Assembly (NCBI RefSeq): GCF_001561995.1
Contig: NZ_LLWC01000024.1
Coordinates: forward strand, 62,001 to 126,000
Direction of reading: 5' to 3'
Source of the DNA: Polycladidibacter hongkongensis
GTDB taxonomy: Bacteria > Pseudomonadota > Alphaproteobacteria > Rhizobiales > Stappiaceae
DNA: 64,000 bases
The notes under the pieces were generated by a model. That model saw only the letters and a program-made list of their open reading frames with translations. It was not told the origin of the DNA and searched no databases. The position numbers and the translations under genes were made by a program. Below are positions 10,129 through 19,232 of the stretch, piece after piece (position 1 is the stretch's first letter; each line of letters begins with the position of its first letter).

Positions 10129-11214
10129 ATGAGTGACGTATCTTTGACAGTTGAAGGGCGTGTAGGGGTGATCACCTTGACGCGGCCCAAGGCCCTTAAC
10201 GCTCTCTCGCATGACATGATCCGGCAGATTGATGCGCAGCTTGCAGCTTGGGAGCAGGATGTGGGAATCGCTTTTGTGCTGATTGAGAGTGCAAGCGAGC
10301 GGGCGTTTTGTGCTGGCGGAGACATCAAGCAAATCTGCCTTGATGGCATGAGCAAGGCGAAACAGAACCACGCTTTCTTTATTGACGAATATGAAATGAA
10401 CAAGCGCCTTTATGCCTATGATAAGCCGGTGGTTTCGTTGATTGACGGCATTGTTATGGGGGGAGGCTTTGGTTTGGCCGGACATGGTCGTTATCGGGTT
10501 GGCAGTGAAAAGACGAAATTCGCCATGCCGGAGGTTGGTATCGGCTTTTATCCAGACGTGGGCAGCGGGTATGTGCTCTCGCGTATGGAAGATGGGTTTG
10601 GCTTTTATCTTGGCCTCACGGGCGGCGTTGTTGGGCAGGGTGATGCGTTTGCCTGTGGGTTCTTGACCCATTGTGTGGCGAGCGCTGACATGCGTGCGCT
10701 GCGCAGTGCCTTGGTTGCGCTTGAAGCGGCGGGCGAGGTGGAGGCGGTGTTGCGGCGCTTTGGCGGCGAGGCGACGCTAGAAGAGGCTTGGGCGCAGCGG
10801 GCCCTTCTCAAGCGGTGCTTTGGCGGGAATTCAATCGCGACAATCCTCGGGGCGCTAGATGAGGCCACAAGCACAGCCCCGGCGGCAGCCACACAGGAGT
10901 TTGCCAGTAAAACGGCGGCGCAGATTCGCAGCAAATCCCCCACCAGCCTTGGTGTTACCCTTAAGCATCTTCGAGGCAGCCGCAATCTGGATTTTGTTGC
11001 CTCGATGGAGCAAGAGATGCGCATCTCGGGGCATATGCTGATGAACCCAGATTTTTATGAGGGTGTGCGCGCGGTTGTTGTTGATAAAGATCATCGGCCT
11101 GATTGGCAGGAGTTCTCTGATTCCGCAGCGCAAGAACGCTTCACAGCCAGCTTTTTAGCGCAGGAGCCTGATTGGAAACGGCTGCAAGAGGGGGTGCAAT
11201 CGCGCGTTGTTTAA
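10129..11214 (+). CDS. 3-hydroxyisobutyryl-CoA hydrolase (enoyl-CoA hydratase family)
   Basis: The 361-aa protein is a crotonase-fold enzyme of the HIBCH branch. It contains the oxyanion loop FCAGGDIKQ, the GIVMGGGFGLAGHGRYRVG segment, and the catalytic pair in FAMPEVGIGFYPDVG (Glu and Asp conserved in HIBCH). Its length, about 100 residues longer than simple hydratases, also fits. It releases 3-hydroxyisobutyrate from its CoA ester in valine catabolism. It lies 45 bases after the acyl-CoA dehydrogenase gene and upstream of 3-hydroxyisobutyrate dehydrogenase, which supports the assignment. Confidence 0.9.
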   Translation: MSDVSLTVEGRVGVITLTRPKALNALSHDMIRQIDAQLAAWEQDVGIAFVLIESASERAFCAGGDIKQICLDGMSKAKQNHAFFIDEYEMNKRLYAYDKPVVSLIDGIVMGGGFGLAGHGRYRVGSEKTKFAMPEVGIGFYPDVGSGYVLSRMEDGFGFYLGLTGGVVGQGDAFACGFLTHCVASADMRALRSALVALEAAGEVEAVLRRFGGEATLEEAWAQRALLKRCFGGNSIATILGALDEATSTAPAAATQEFASKTAAQIRSKSPTSLGVTLKHLRGSRNLDFVASMEQEMRISGHMLMNPDFYEGVRAVVVDKDHRPDWQEFSDSAAQERFTASFLAQEPDWKRLQEGVQSRVV

Positions 11215-11285
11215 TCATAAAATGCGCCGAACTTGTGATTCCCTCGCATTGGCGCAGGGGCATCTTGGATCGAGAGGGCTGAAAG

Positions 11286-11717
11286 ATGATGGGGCAAAGC
11301 GGGCTTAGTGCACCGGGCCATGCTGCAGCAGCGCGTGCTGTGCTACCTATGCAGCGTTGGCAGGAAATTTATTTCCGCGTGCTGTCGGCTATCATGCTTG
11401 GTCTTGGTCTCTATCATTGGGCAGTGCTGATCCAAGTGGTGCCGCTTTATGACAATACCTTGTTATCGATGACCATGGTCCAACAAGCCTTGGTCATCGC
11501 CAATAGTGTTTTAAGCTTGGTGGTGGCCGTGGGGCTTTGGCTGCTGGCCAGTTGGGGCGGAATTCTCTGGCTGGTCTATGCGTGTGCGCATGTGTTGCTG
11601 GTGTTTGCTGCGCCGCGTATCGTACCGGCGAGTACAACCGAAGTCCTATTGTATCTATTTGCAATCGCAGTTTACCTGATCCTTATGTTTTTAAAGGGTC
11701 GGGAGGCAAGGGACTAG
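11286..11717 (+). CDS. Small membrane protein, DUF6163-like
   Basis: The 143-aa protein has a short hydrophilic N-terminus followed by four hydrophobic segments (about residues 32-50, 60-85, 90-108 and 115-135). It resembles the alphaproteobacterial family I know as DUF6163, although I cannot verify this without a search. It sits inside the valine catabolic gene group, 41 bases before mmsB, so it is probably co-transcribed. No catalytic motif is visible and the function is unknown. Confidence 0.75.
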   Translation: MMGQSGLSAPGHAAAARAVLPMQRWQEIYFRVLSAIMLGLGLYHWAVLIQVVPLYDNTLLSMTMVQQALVIANSVLSLVVAVGLWLLASWGGILWLVYACAHVLLVFAAPRIVPASTTEVLLYLFAIAVYLILMFLKGREARD

Positions 11718-11758
11718 TAACCCGCCGCCCAGCCCACATGTGCATTTGGGAGGGTGGC

Positions 11759-12661
11759 ATGAACGAGACAGCATTGCGGATCGGGTTTATCGGCCTTGGC
11801 AATATGGGTGGTCCGATGGCGGCAAATCTGGTGGCGGCAGGCCACGAGGTTTGCGGGTTTGATTTAAGCATTCGGGCGAGCGATGCGCTGGTTCTGGCAG
11901 GGGGAACCGCCGCGACGTCTCTTGCTCATGCGGTTGAGAACGCGGATGTGGTTATTTCCATGCTCCCTGCTGGCCAACACGTGGTGGCCGTGTACTCCGG
12001 CCCTGACGGCGTGCTGCGCCATGCAAAAGAAGGTGCGTTGTTCATCGACTGTTCGACAATTGATCTGGAAAATGCGCGTTCTGCCAGTGCGGCGGCGGCG
12101 GCAAAAGGCTTTGAGATGCTGGATGCGCCCGTTTCCGGCGGCATCGCCGGAGCAGCGGCTGGGACGCTGACCTTTATGGTTGGCGGTAGTGTGTCCGGTT
12201 TTGCCCGCGCAGAGCCACTGCTAGCAATTATGGGGCAAAAAAGCGTCTATGCGGGTGAGAGTGGGGCGGGGCAGGCCGCGAAGATCTGCAATAATATGCT
12301 GCTTGGTATCTCGATGATCGGGACTTGCGAAGCGTTTGTTCTAGCAGAACGCATGGGGCTGGAGCCGCAGAAGTTATTTGACATTGCCTCAACATCCTCT
12401 GGTCAGTGTTGGTCGCTCACGTCCTACTGCCCGGTGCCGGGACCTGTCGAATCATCTCCTGCCAATCGGGACTACCAGCCCGGCTTTGCCGCTGAATTAA
12501 TGTTGAAAGACCTTGGACTTTCTCAGGAAGCGGCCAAACTTTTCGGCACGCATACACCTCTGGGGCAACATGCTGCACAACTCTACAAAGATTACTGCGA
12601 GCATGGGGGACGTGGCCTTGACTTTTCAGGGATAATCAAGTTTCTCAGAGAAAAGGTTTGA
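11759..12661 (+). CDS. mmsB: 3-hydroxyisobutyrate dehydrogenase
   Basis: The 300-aa NAD-dependent enzyme oxidises 3-hydroxyisobutyrate to methylmalonate semialdehyde. The N-terminal Rossmann motif is GFIGLGNMGGPMAANL, the substrate-binding motif is DAPVSGGIAGAAAGTLTFMV, and the catalytic Lys lies in GAGQAAKICNNMLLG (about residue 171). The start at 11759 has GGGAGGG just upstream; the frame is open further to 11537 but that part overlaps the preceding gene. It ends the valine operon before the ldtR promoter. Confidence 0.95.
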   Translation: MNETALRIGFIGLGNMGGPMAANLVAAGHEVCGFDLSIRASDALVLAGGTAATSLAHAVENADVVISMLPAGQHVVAVYSGPDGVLRHAKEGALFIDCSTIDLENARSASAAAAAKGFEMLDAPVSGGIAGAAAGTLTFMVGGSVSGFARAEPLLAIMGQKSVYAGESGAGQAAKICNNMLLGISMIGTCEAFVLAERMGLEPQKLFDIASTSSGQCWSLTSYCPVPGPVESSPANRDYQPGFAAELMLKDLGLSQEAAKLFGTHTPLGQHAAQLYKDYCEHGGRGLDFSGIIKFLREKV

Positions 12662-12687
12662 AGGCGCTAAAACAGTACTACATCTTT

Positions 12688-12700
12688 CCGACTAGTTCGG
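12688..12700 (+). promoter_or_regulatory. Second CCGAC/TCGG element after the valine operon
   Basis: CCGACTAGTTCGG differs from the element before the operon at 8900 by one substitution and one inserted base. It lies between mmsB and ldtR. Whether the same regulator binds both is inference. Confidence 0.3.
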
Positions 12701-12723
12701 GCCGAAAAAATTAAGAGAAAATT

Positions 12724-12741
12724 CACTTAGTCTCTTAAGTG
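12724..12741 (+). promoter_or_regulatory. Inverted repeat in the ldtR promoter region
   Basis: CACTTA-GTCTCT-TAAGTG, a perfect 6-bp inverted repeat about 85 bases before ldtR. MarR-family proteins often repress their own promoters through such repeats, so it is a candidate LdtR autoregulatory site. Confidence 0.4.
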
Positions 12742-12825
12742 GTTCTTAGATGCGGTGAGATAAATTTGCCTCAACTGCGGAATAAATAATAGATAGAAGA
12801 TCTGAACTGAATGAGGCGCGACCAG

Positions 12826-13338
12826 ATGGAAAATACTAACCGTGCTGTCGAGGTAGTAAATCAAGAAGGTGAGGCGGCAAGCCTGAAAACTTCTTACCTA
12901 GAAGCGCTGACATTGATCGAGCGACTGCACCGTCGCTTGCTTGATGTTATCAAAGACGAGTTTGACCGTATGGGCCGCTCCGATGTGAACAGTGTGCAGG
13001 CATTGCTTCTGTTCAACATTGGAGATGCGGAACTGACGGCGGGCGAGTTGCGTACGCGTGGCTATTACCTTGGCTCGAATGTATCTTATAATCTGAAGAA
13101 GCTGGTAGAAACCGGCTATATCAACCATGAGCGGTCCCAGTTAGATCGGCGCTCTGTTCGGGTGAGCCTGACGGAAAAAGGCCGCGAAGTGGCGCAGATT
13201 GTAGATGATCTCTATGGTCGTCACATTCTGTCCGTTGAGCAAGTTGGTGAGCTTGGTAACGAGAAGCTTGCGGAGCTGAACAAGTCGCTTCGTCGCCTCG
13301 AGCGCTTTTGGACAGATCAGATCCTTTATCGGCTTTAA
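12826..13338 (+). CDS. ldtR: MarR-type winged-helix regulator LdtR
   Basis: The 170-aa protein has a winged helix-turn-helix of MarR type. The recognition region reads LRTRGYYLGSNVSYNLKKL, followed by GYINHERSQLDRRSVRVSLT, which is the wing. This sequence and the adjacent L,D-transpeptidase gene match LdtR, known in Liberibacter and rhizobia as a regulator of the transpeptidase and stress tolerance. I chose ATG 12826 because GAGG lies 9 bases upstream; ATG 12811 in the same frame adds five residues. A strong terminator separates it from the transpeptidase gene. Confidence 0.9.
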   Translation: MENTNRAVEVVNQEGEAASLKTSYLEALTLIERLHRRLLDVIKDEFDRMGRSDVNSVQALLLFNIGDAELTAGELRTRGYYLGSNVSYNLKKLVETGYINHERSQLDRRSVRVSLTEKGREVAQIVDDLYGRHILSVEQVGELGNEKLAELNKSLRRLERFWTDQILYRL

Positions 13339-13363
13339 GCGTTTTATTGCTTGGATTACAAAA

Positions 13364-13390
13364 GGCACCTTGGCGCAAGGTGCCTTTTTT
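13364..13390 (+). terminator. Rho-independent terminator of ldtR
   Basis: Perfect 9-bp stem GGCACCTTG/CAAGGTGCC with loop GCG, followed by six T. Confidence 0.93.
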
Positions 13391-13635
13391 GCGGTTGCAG
13401 TCGTATGTTTGCTGCGGCCCTGTGGCAGCTGCCGCGGGTGACGACTTGGCCGCTTTTCTTTGGAAAACTCGTGCGGGCGATCACTTGAAAAGCGCAGGAC
13501 ATTAATCCGCCATATTGAGCTTTTCTAGCTCATGCTTTAGCCAGAACCTTGTCAGTTGAAGGCAAGGCACAGGCGCTAGAAGCGTCTGACGAAATTTGCA
13601 GTGTTGCAACTGCGGGAACTTGTTGGTGCAGGAGA

Positions 13636-15027
13636 ATGAGTGCTGTGGCCGGTGAAAAGAGAAAATCCCTTCATCAAGGGATGCTGATTGGTGGACTATG
13701 CCTTGCCGGCGGGGCGCTGGCGAGTGTTGGTGCAGCTCAGGCGCAGATCCGTTTGCTAAATGTGGAACAACCACAAAATGCGGCGCCTGCGACAGGAGTG
13801 GTTCCAGATGGGTTGCCACAAGCACAACCTGAATATGTTCCGGCAAATGCTGCTGCTAACTCTGAAATATTCGAGGAGGCGGAGTGGGCTGACGGTTTTG
13901 ATGCCTCATTTGTCGACGCCCGGCCACTGGACAAAACCGCGCCAACAGTCTCGCACTATAGCGTGAGCTATATCGGCCAAGCTGTGCAGCGCTATGAGAA
14001 CATTGTGGCGCAAGGGGGCTGGGAGCCGGTTCCTTACACAAGCAAGCCGTTGCGGGTGGGTATGCGTCATAGCGCTTTGGTGCCACTGCGTAAAAGATTG
14101 ATGGCAGAGGGCGACCTGCCGGTTTCAGTTGGCATTTCCGAGACTTTCGACAGTTTTGTCGATAAGGCCGTGCGCCGCTTCCAGTTGCGCCATGGCTTGG
14201 TGGCCGATGGTATTGTCGGTAAAACGACCATCGAAGTGATGAATATTCCGGCGGTGGAGCGGCTCAACCAGCTGCGGATCAACCAAGTGCGGGCGGCGGA
14301 GCTTGCGCCGAAACTGGGCGATAGTTATGTCTTGGTGAATGTTCCTGCGGCGCGGATCGAGGTGGTTGATCATGGTATGGTGCGCTCGCGCCATACGGCT
14401 GTCGTGGGGAAGATAGACCGACAGACACCGCTGCTGGACTCTGAGATTTTCGAGGTGAATTTTAATCCGTACTGGACTGTTCCCACCTCGATTATCCGGC
14501 GCGACCTCATACCAAAAATGCAAGAGGACCCAAGCTATCTTGCGGATAACCGCATTCGCATTTTTGATTGGCATGGCAAGGAATTGCAGTGGCAGGAGAT
14601 TGACTGGACTACGGATCAGGCAACGCAGTATCGCTTTACGCAGGATCCGGGGGATGGCAATTCTCTGGGATCGGTGCGGATCAACTTCCACAATAAGCAC
14701 CAAGTCTACCTGCATGATACGCCGGAGCAATCCCTGTTTGGCTCGGGCTACCGGTTCCACTCTTCGGGTTGTGTACGCGTGCAAAATGTGCGTGAGCTGG
14801 TGACGTGGTTGCTTGGCTCTACCACGCCGGAATGGGATCGCCAACGGGTTGATGAAGCTATTCGCGGTGGTGCGCGTGAGGATGTGAAGCTGAAGGCCCG
14901 GGTTAAGCTGCATCTCTCCTATATCTCCGCGTGGGCACAGGCAGATGGATCGGTGCATTTTCGCGATGATATCTACAAGATGGATGGCGAGGGGCAAAAC
15001 CTCGTAGGAGCGCAGAAAATCCAGTAG
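13636..15027 (+). CDS. ldtP: L,D-transpeptidase with peptidoglycan-binding and YkuD domains
   Basis: About 463 residues. A signal segment (GMLIGGLCLAGGALASVGAA) directs it to the periplasm. A PG_binding_1 domain follows (about residues 150-205, with AVRRFQLRHGLVADGIVGK). The YkuD catalytic domain (about 230-405) ends in the active-site motif HSSGCVRVQN with Cys379. The size and the long insertion in the catalytic domain resemble YcbB-type enzymes that form 3-3 cross-links or attach proteins to peptidoglycan. ATG 13636 has GGAG very close upstream; the open frame extends to TTG 13549. The symbol follows the ldtR-ldtP pair of Liberibacter and is an inference. Confidence 0.9.
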   Translation: MSAVAGEKRKSLHQGMLIGGLCLAGGALASVGAAQAQIRLLNVEQPQNAAPATGVVPDGLPQAQPEYVPANAAANSEIFEEAEWADGFDASFVDARPLDKTAPTVSHYSVSYIGQAVQRYENIVAQGGWEPVPYTSKPLRVGMRHSALVPLRKRLMAEGDLPVSVGISETFDSFVDKAVRRFQLRHGLVADGIVGKTTIEVMNIPAVERLNQLRINQVRAAELAPKLGDSYVLVNVPAARIEVVDHGMVRSRHTAVVGKIDRQTPLLDSEIFEVNFNPYWTVPTSIIRRDLIPKMQEDPSYLADNRIRIFDWHGKELQWQEIDWTTDQATQYRFTQDPGDGNSLGSVRINFHNKHQVYLHDTPEQSLFGSGYRFHSSGCVRVQNVRELVTWLLGSTTPEWDRQRVDEAIRGGAREDVKLKARVKLHLSYISAWAQADGSVHFRDDIYKMDGEGQNLVGAQKIQ

Positions 15028-15050
15028 TGTTTTGCTAGAGGAGTGCGGGG

Positions 15051-15230
15051 ATGATGGCGGATACTGCGGTCTATTTCGAGTTTGTGCCTCTCGGCGCGCA
15101 GGTCAAAGTCTCCGCGATTTGCGCCAGTACGGGGGTTGAAGTCTCGCTTCTGGTGCCAAAAACAACACCGCAAACCTATATGCAGGACTTGGCGCTGCGC
15201 AAGTTACGCCGCCGCTTGGCGCAGGATTAG
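15051..15230 (+). CDS. Small conserved protein, DUF6898-like
   Basis: A 59-codon gene read directly from the DNA, beginning MMADTAVYFEFVPLGAQVKV and ending LALRKLRRRLAQD. AGAGGAG lies about 7 bases before the ATG. The pattern of a short beta-rich N-terminus (YFEFVPLGAQVKVSAI), TGVEVSLLVPK and a basic C-terminal helix matches the small alphaproteobacterial family I know as DUF6898, usually next to glyA. No function is known. It lies 23 bases after the transpeptidase gene and may be co-transcribed with it. Confidence 0.8.
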   Translation: MMADTAVYFEFVPLGAQVKVSAICASTGVEVSLLVPKTTPQTYMQDLALRKLRRRLAQD

Positions 15231-15237
15231 CCGGCTA

Positions 15238-15267
15238 GGTTTTCTTATGTGAGAAAACCCTCATTTT
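15238..15267 (+). terminator. Candidate terminator before glyA
   Basis: 8-bp stem GGTTTTCT/AGAAAACC with a 6-base loop, followed by CTCATTTTTC. It is AT-rich and weaker than other terminators here. Confidence 0.5.
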
Positions 15268-15441
15268 TCAACGACAGCTAGCGCTTGTGAGATCCCGGGT
15301 TTGGTATGCATATATCTTGTGGGCGACCCTTGGTTTGCTTGCACAAATATGGTAGTAGCCTGATCCCGAACACGGATAAAAACACGTTGCACCGATTGCA
15401 GGTGACACTTTCTTCTTTTCCAGAGCGTGATGAGGCCACCC

Positions 15442-16752
15442 ATGACCATCTCCGAGACTATTTCAAAGCCGCTTTACCCTGACTTTTTCAGTGGTTCGCT
15501 GGCTGAAGGCGATCCGGAAATCGTGAGCGCGATCAATGACGAGTTGAAACGCCAACAGAACGAAATCGAGCTGATTGCGTCTGAAAACATCGTTTCTACC
15601 GCTGTGCTGGAGGCGCAGGGCTCTGTCTTGACCAACAAATACGCCGAGGGCTATCCGGGCCGTCGCTATTATGGTGGTTGTGAGTATGTTGATGTGGTTG
15701 AGCGTCTGGCAATCGAGCGCGTGACCAAGCTGTTTTCCTGTGAGTTTGCCAATGTGCAGCCAAACTCCGGTTCGCAGGCCAACCAATCGGTGCTGATGTC
15801 TTTGGCTAAGCCGGGCGATACCATTTTGGGTATGAGCCTTGATGCCGGTGGCCACCTGACACACGGTGCCAAGCCGAACCTGTCCGGTAAGTGGTTTAAC
15901 GCGATCCAGTATGGTCTGGACACGGCGACCGGCTATATCGATATGGACGAGGTTGCCAAGCTGGCCCGTGAACACCAGCCAAAAATTATTGTGGCCGGTG
16001 GTTCTGCGTATTCCCGCGAGATCGACTTTGCGGCGTTCCGCGCGATTGCTGATGAAGTTGGCGCCTATCTTTGGGTTGATATGGCGCACTTTGCCGGACT
16101 GGTTGCCGGTGGCACGCACCCAAGCCCGTTCCCGCATGCGCATGTTGCAACCTCCACCACACATAAAACCCTGCGCGGGCCGCGAGGTGGCTTGGTGCTG
16201 ACCAATGACGAGGCGATTGCCAAGAAGATCAACTCTGCGATTTTCCCTGGATTGCAGGGCGGGCCGTTGATGCATGTGATTGCGGCGAAAGCTGTTGCCT
16301 TTGGCGAGGCGCTGCGCCCAGAGTTCAAAACCTACGCGCAGACAGTCGTCGAGAATGCCAAGGTGTTGGCGCAGACGCTGGTTGAAGGCGGTCTGGATAT
16401 TGTTTCTGGTGGCACGGACACCCACTTGCTGCTGGTTGATCTGCGCCCAATGAACCTGACCGGAAAAGCTGCCGAGAAGGCACTTGGCCGTGCGAACATC
16501 ACCTGTAACAAAAACGGTGTGCCGCTTGATCCGCAAAAGCCGACGATTACCTCCGGTATTCGCCTTGGGACACCTGCGGGCACCAGCCGCGGATTCGGGC
16601 CAGAAGAATTCCGCCAAATCGGTCTGATGATCACCGAAGTTCTGGAGGGCTTGCGCAAGTCAAACAGTGATGAGGGTGATGCGGCGGTTGAAGCTGCGGT
16701 GAAGGAAAAAGTGCTGAAGCTGACTAGCCAGTTCCCGATCTATGCCGGTTAA
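15442..16752 (+). CDS. glyA: Serine hydroxymethyltransferase
   Basis: The 436-aa PLP enzyme interconverts serine and glycine and supplies one-carbon units on tetrahydrofolate. Visible motifs are [29 protein letters not shown] and the PLP-lysine segment [17 protein letters not shown] 15442 has GAGG about 7 bases upstream; in-frame GTG 15427 and ATG 15430 would add up to five residues. The length is typical. A terminator follows. The gene precedes nrdR and the rib genes, a common alphaproteobacterial order. Confidence 0.97.
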   Translation: MTISETISKPLYPDFFSGSLAEGDPEIVSAINDELKRQQNEIELIASENIVSTAVLEAQGSVLTNKYAEGYPGRRYYGGCEYVDVVERLAIERVTKLFSCEFANVQPNSGSQANQSVLMSLAKPGDTILGMSLDAGGHLTHGAKPNLSGKWFNAIQYGLDTATGYIDMDEVAKLAREHQPKIIVAGGSAYSREIDFAAFRAIADEVGAYLWVDMAHFAGLVAGGTHPSPFPHAHVATSTTHKTLRGPRGGLVLTNDEAIAKKINSAIFPGLQGGPLMHVIAAKAVAFGEALRPEFKTYAQTVVENAKVLAQTLVEGGLDIVSGGTDTHLLLVDLRPMNLTGKAAEKALGRANITCNKNGVPLDPQKPTITSGIRLGTPAGTSRGFGPEEFRQIGLMITEVLEGLRKSNSDEGDAAVEAAVKEKVLKLTSQFPIYAG

Positions 16753-16759
16753 GTCTGGC

Positions 16760-16792
16760 GGGCCGCCGGGGAACTGGCGGCCCTCGTTTTTT
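16760..16792 (+). terminator. Rho-independent terminator of glyA
   Basis: 8-bp stem GGGCCGCC/GGCGGCCC with an 8-base loop, followed by TCG and six T. Confidence 0.9.
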
Positions 16793-16855
16793 GCCGACCC
16801 AGTTTTGCTTGGCTTCGGTGTTTGTGAACGTTTGCTTGATCCCAAGGAGTTTTAA

Positions 16856-17338
16856 ATGCGTTGCCCGTATTGCGGTGGAGAAGACACTCAGGTGAAAGAC
16901 TCGCGTCCGACCGAGGATAACACCTCGATCCGGCGGCGCCGTGTCTGTCAGACCTGTGGTGGGCGCTTTACCACTTTTGAGCGGGTGCAGCTGCGCGAGC
17001 TGACGGTGATCAAGAAAAGCGGGCGGCGGGTGCCGTTTGACCGGGAAAAACTGATGCGCTCGGTGCTGATCGCCACTCGTAAGCGTCCCGTAGAGCCAGA
17101 GCGTATCGAGCGCATGGTATCCGGTCTGGTGCGGCAGCTGGAAAGCTCTGGCGAAAGTGACGTCATGGCAGAAGACATAGGTCATCTGGTCATGGAAGGC
17201 CTCAAGACTCTTGATGATGTGGCGTATGTACGTTTTGCCTCAGTTTACAAAAATTTCCGTGAGGCTAAGGATTTCGAGGCGTTGCTCGATGAGCTGTCCG
17301 ATGGTGATGAAGATCCATTGTTGATGCCAGAGCGCTAA
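16856..17338 (+). CDS. nrdR: Transcriptional repressor NrdR
   Basis: The 160-aa protein is NrdR, which represses ribonucleotide reductase genes depending on bound (d)ATP. The N-terminal zinc ribbon is [17 protein letters not shown] with the second Cys pair in [14 protein letters not shown]. An ATP-cone follows (about residues 47-137, starting [18 protein letters not shown]). AAGGAG lies 6-7 bases before the ATG. The length is typical. Confidence 0.97.
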   Translation: MRCPYCGGEDTQVKDSRPTEDNTSIRRRRVCQTCGGRFTTFERVQLRELTVIKKSGRRVPFDREKLMRSVLIATRKRPVEPERIERMVSGLVRQLESSGESDVMAEDIGHLVMEGLKTLDDVAYVRFASVYKNFREAKDFEALLDELSDGDEDPLLMPER

Positions 17339-17465
17339 GTGTGGCATACGCCGCAGTATTTGGCATTGCTGGTCGTGCCCTATTATTAATGCAAGTGGCT
17401 TCCGGTTTTGTCGTAATTGCATTAGTGTTCAGTTCTATTTGGTTTTCTGGATAAGGACGCAGCGC

Positions 17466-18605
17466 TTGCAACGTCTCTCGCCTTTGCAAAATGATCGTCG
17501 TTTAATGGCTGCGGCGTTGGCACTTAGTCGGCGTGCGCTTGGGCGAACCCGGCCAAACCCGGCTGTCGGGGCGCTGATTGTGCAAGAGGATGCGCGAGGG
17601 CGGCAGATCGTGGTTGGGCAGGGCGTGACGCAGCCCGCCGGACAATCCCATGCAGAAATTGTGGCACTGCGCGAGGCGGGGGACAAAGCCCGCGGCGCGA
17701 CGGCCTATGTTACGCTGGAACCCTGCGCCCACTATGGCCGCACGGGCCCTTGCGCCAGAGCACTGGTTGCTGCCGGTGTTGCGCGGGTGGTGTTTGCCGT
17801 TGGCGATCCCAATCCGGCGGTTTGCGGCAAGGGCCGGCAAATTCTGGAAGAGGGCGGTGTGCAGGTCACCCGCGGTGTTTTGAAACAGGAATGCAGCGAG
17901 GTTCTGGGTGGTCATCTGGCCCGGGAGGTGCACTCGCGCCCGTTTGTACAGCTGAAGATGGCGATCTCGCGCGATGGGTTTATTGGCCGACACGGGGATG
18001 GGCAAGTGGCGGTAAGTGGCCCGTTAAGCAAGCGTTATGTGCATGCCTTACGTGCGCAGGCCGATGCGATTGTAGTGGGGGTTGGTACGGTCATTGCGGA
18101 TGATCCCTCGCTGACCTGCCGTCTGCCGGGTATGGAAGTTTTTTCCCCTTTGCGTGTGGTGTTTGACAGCCAAGCGCGGTTGCCGTTGGACAGTCAGTTG
18201 GTCCGTTCGTTGGATACGCATCCGGTTATGGCGATTGTTGGTGATCACGCTCCGGCGGATCGGGTGGGCGCGCTGGAGCGGGCCGGTGTCGATGTGGTGG
18301 TGAGTGATTGCCGCGTGGGTGAACGTCTTTGCCTTGACGAGGCATTGAAGAGTTTGAAAATGATGGGGCTCACCCGTTTGATGGTCGAGGGGGGCGCACA
18401 GCTTGCCCGGTCCTTCCTAGATGAGGGGCTTGTTGATGAAGCGTTGATCTTGCGCGGGCCGCATGATATCGCCGCGGACCGACCCGCCAGCGGCATTGAG
18501 CCTTTTGGCGGGGATGGGCTCTTGCCGCTTACCGCCGGGTATCACGGAGTGCCGCTGCGCCGGATTGGCGAAGACCGGCTGTGGCGCTATACACGCAAAG
18601 CGTGA
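17466..18605 (+). CDS. ribD: Bifunctional riboflavin deaminase/reductase
   Basis: About 379 residues. The N-terminal zinc deaminase domain contains SHAEIVAL and the two-Cys motif LEPCAHYGRTGPCARAL. The C-terminal reductase domain (from about residue 150) contains AISRDGFIG, VGVGTVIADDPSLTCR and MVEGGAQLARSFL. It catalyses the second and third steps of riboflavin synthesis. The start is uncertain: TTG 17466 has AAGGA about 8 bases upstream and keeps the conserved QNDRRLMAAALALSRRALG segment; ATG 17505 would cut into it, and TTG 17439 adds nine residues. It opens the rib gene group. Confidence 0.93.
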   Translation: MQRLSPLQNDRRLMAAALALSRRALGRTRPNPAVGALIVQEDARGRQIVVGQGVTQPAGQSHAEIVALREAGDKARGATAYVTLEPCAHYGRTGPCARALVAAGVARVVFAVGDPNPAVCGKGRQILEEGGVQVTRGVLKQECSEVLGGHLAREVHSRPFVQLKMAISRDGFIGRHGDGQVAVSGPLSKRYVHALRAQADAIVVGVGTVIADDPSLTCRLPGMEVFSPLRVVFDSQARLPLDSQLVRSLDTHPVMAIVGDHAPADRVGALERAGVDVVVSDCRVGERLCLDEALKSLKMMGLTRLMVEGGAQLARSFLDEGLVDEALILRGPHDIAADRPASGIEPFGGDGLLPLTAGYHGVPLRRIGEDRLWRYTRKA

Positions 18606-18629
18606 GATGTGTTTAAGGAAGATACGACT

Positions 18630-19232
18630 ATGTTCACCGGAATTGTGACAGATGTTGGCCGGATCGTGAGCTGCGAGGCCGTAGCTGCCGGGCTGCAAAG
18701 CCGGATAGCCACCGCCTATGATGCCAATTCGATAGATATCGGTGCCTCGATTGCCTGTTCGGGCGTGTGCCATACGGTGACTGCCAAGGGCTGTGAGGAT
18801 GGGCAGAACTGGTTTGAAGTGGTCTCAGCGGCGGAAACCCTGCGGCTGACCACGGTTGCAGACTGGCAAGCAGGGCAGGAGCTTAATCTTGAGCGCTCGC
18901 TTGGGCTTGGTGCCGAGCTGGGTGGCCATCTGGTACAAGGGCATGTGGATGGGAAAGCCAAGATTGTGGCGCTGGAACAGCATCCCGAGAGTGTTTATAT
19001 CAAGTTTCAATGTGCGCGAGAATTTGCCCGCTTTATCCCAAAGAAGGGATCCGTGGCGCTGGATGGCACGTCTTTGACGGTTAACGAGGCGGAAGGGGAG
19101 ACATTCTCGGTTTTCCTTATTCCGCATACGCTGCTGGTTACCACTTGGGGGCAGCGCCGTCTTGGAGACGATGTTAACCTTGAAGTTGATATGATGGCGC
19201 GCTATGTGGCTCGCCTTGCAGAGTTTTCTTGA
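18630..19232 (+). CDS. ribE: Riboflavin synthase, alpha subunit
   Basis: The 200-aa enzyme dismutates two lumazine molecules to riboflavin. It begins MFTGIVTDVGRI, the invariant riboflavin synthase start, and is an internal duplication of two lumazine-binding barrels (about 1-95 and 96-190). The second copy is marked by GGHLVQGHVDGKAKI and KGSVALDGTSLTVNE. AAGGAAGA lies before the ATG. It starts 24 bases after ribD stops and is probably co-transcribed. Some systems call this gene ribC. Confidence 0.96.
   Translation: MFTGIVTDVGRIVSCEAVAAGLQSRIATAYDANSIDIGASIACSGVCHTVTAKGCEDGQNWFEVVSAAETLRLTTVADWQAGQELNLERSLGLGAELGGHLVQGHVDGKAKIVALEQHPESVYIKFQCAREFARFIPKKGSVALDGTSLTVNEAEGETFSVFLIPHTLLVTTWGQRRLGDDVNLEVDMMARYVARLAEFS

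Noticed and set aside
15463-16617. 384-codon open frame opposite glyA
   Set aside because: Antisense shadow of a highly conserved gene with no ribosome-binding site.
17339-17465. Possible FMN riboswitch before ribD
   Set aside because: The gap is too short and lacks the conserved sequence blocks.
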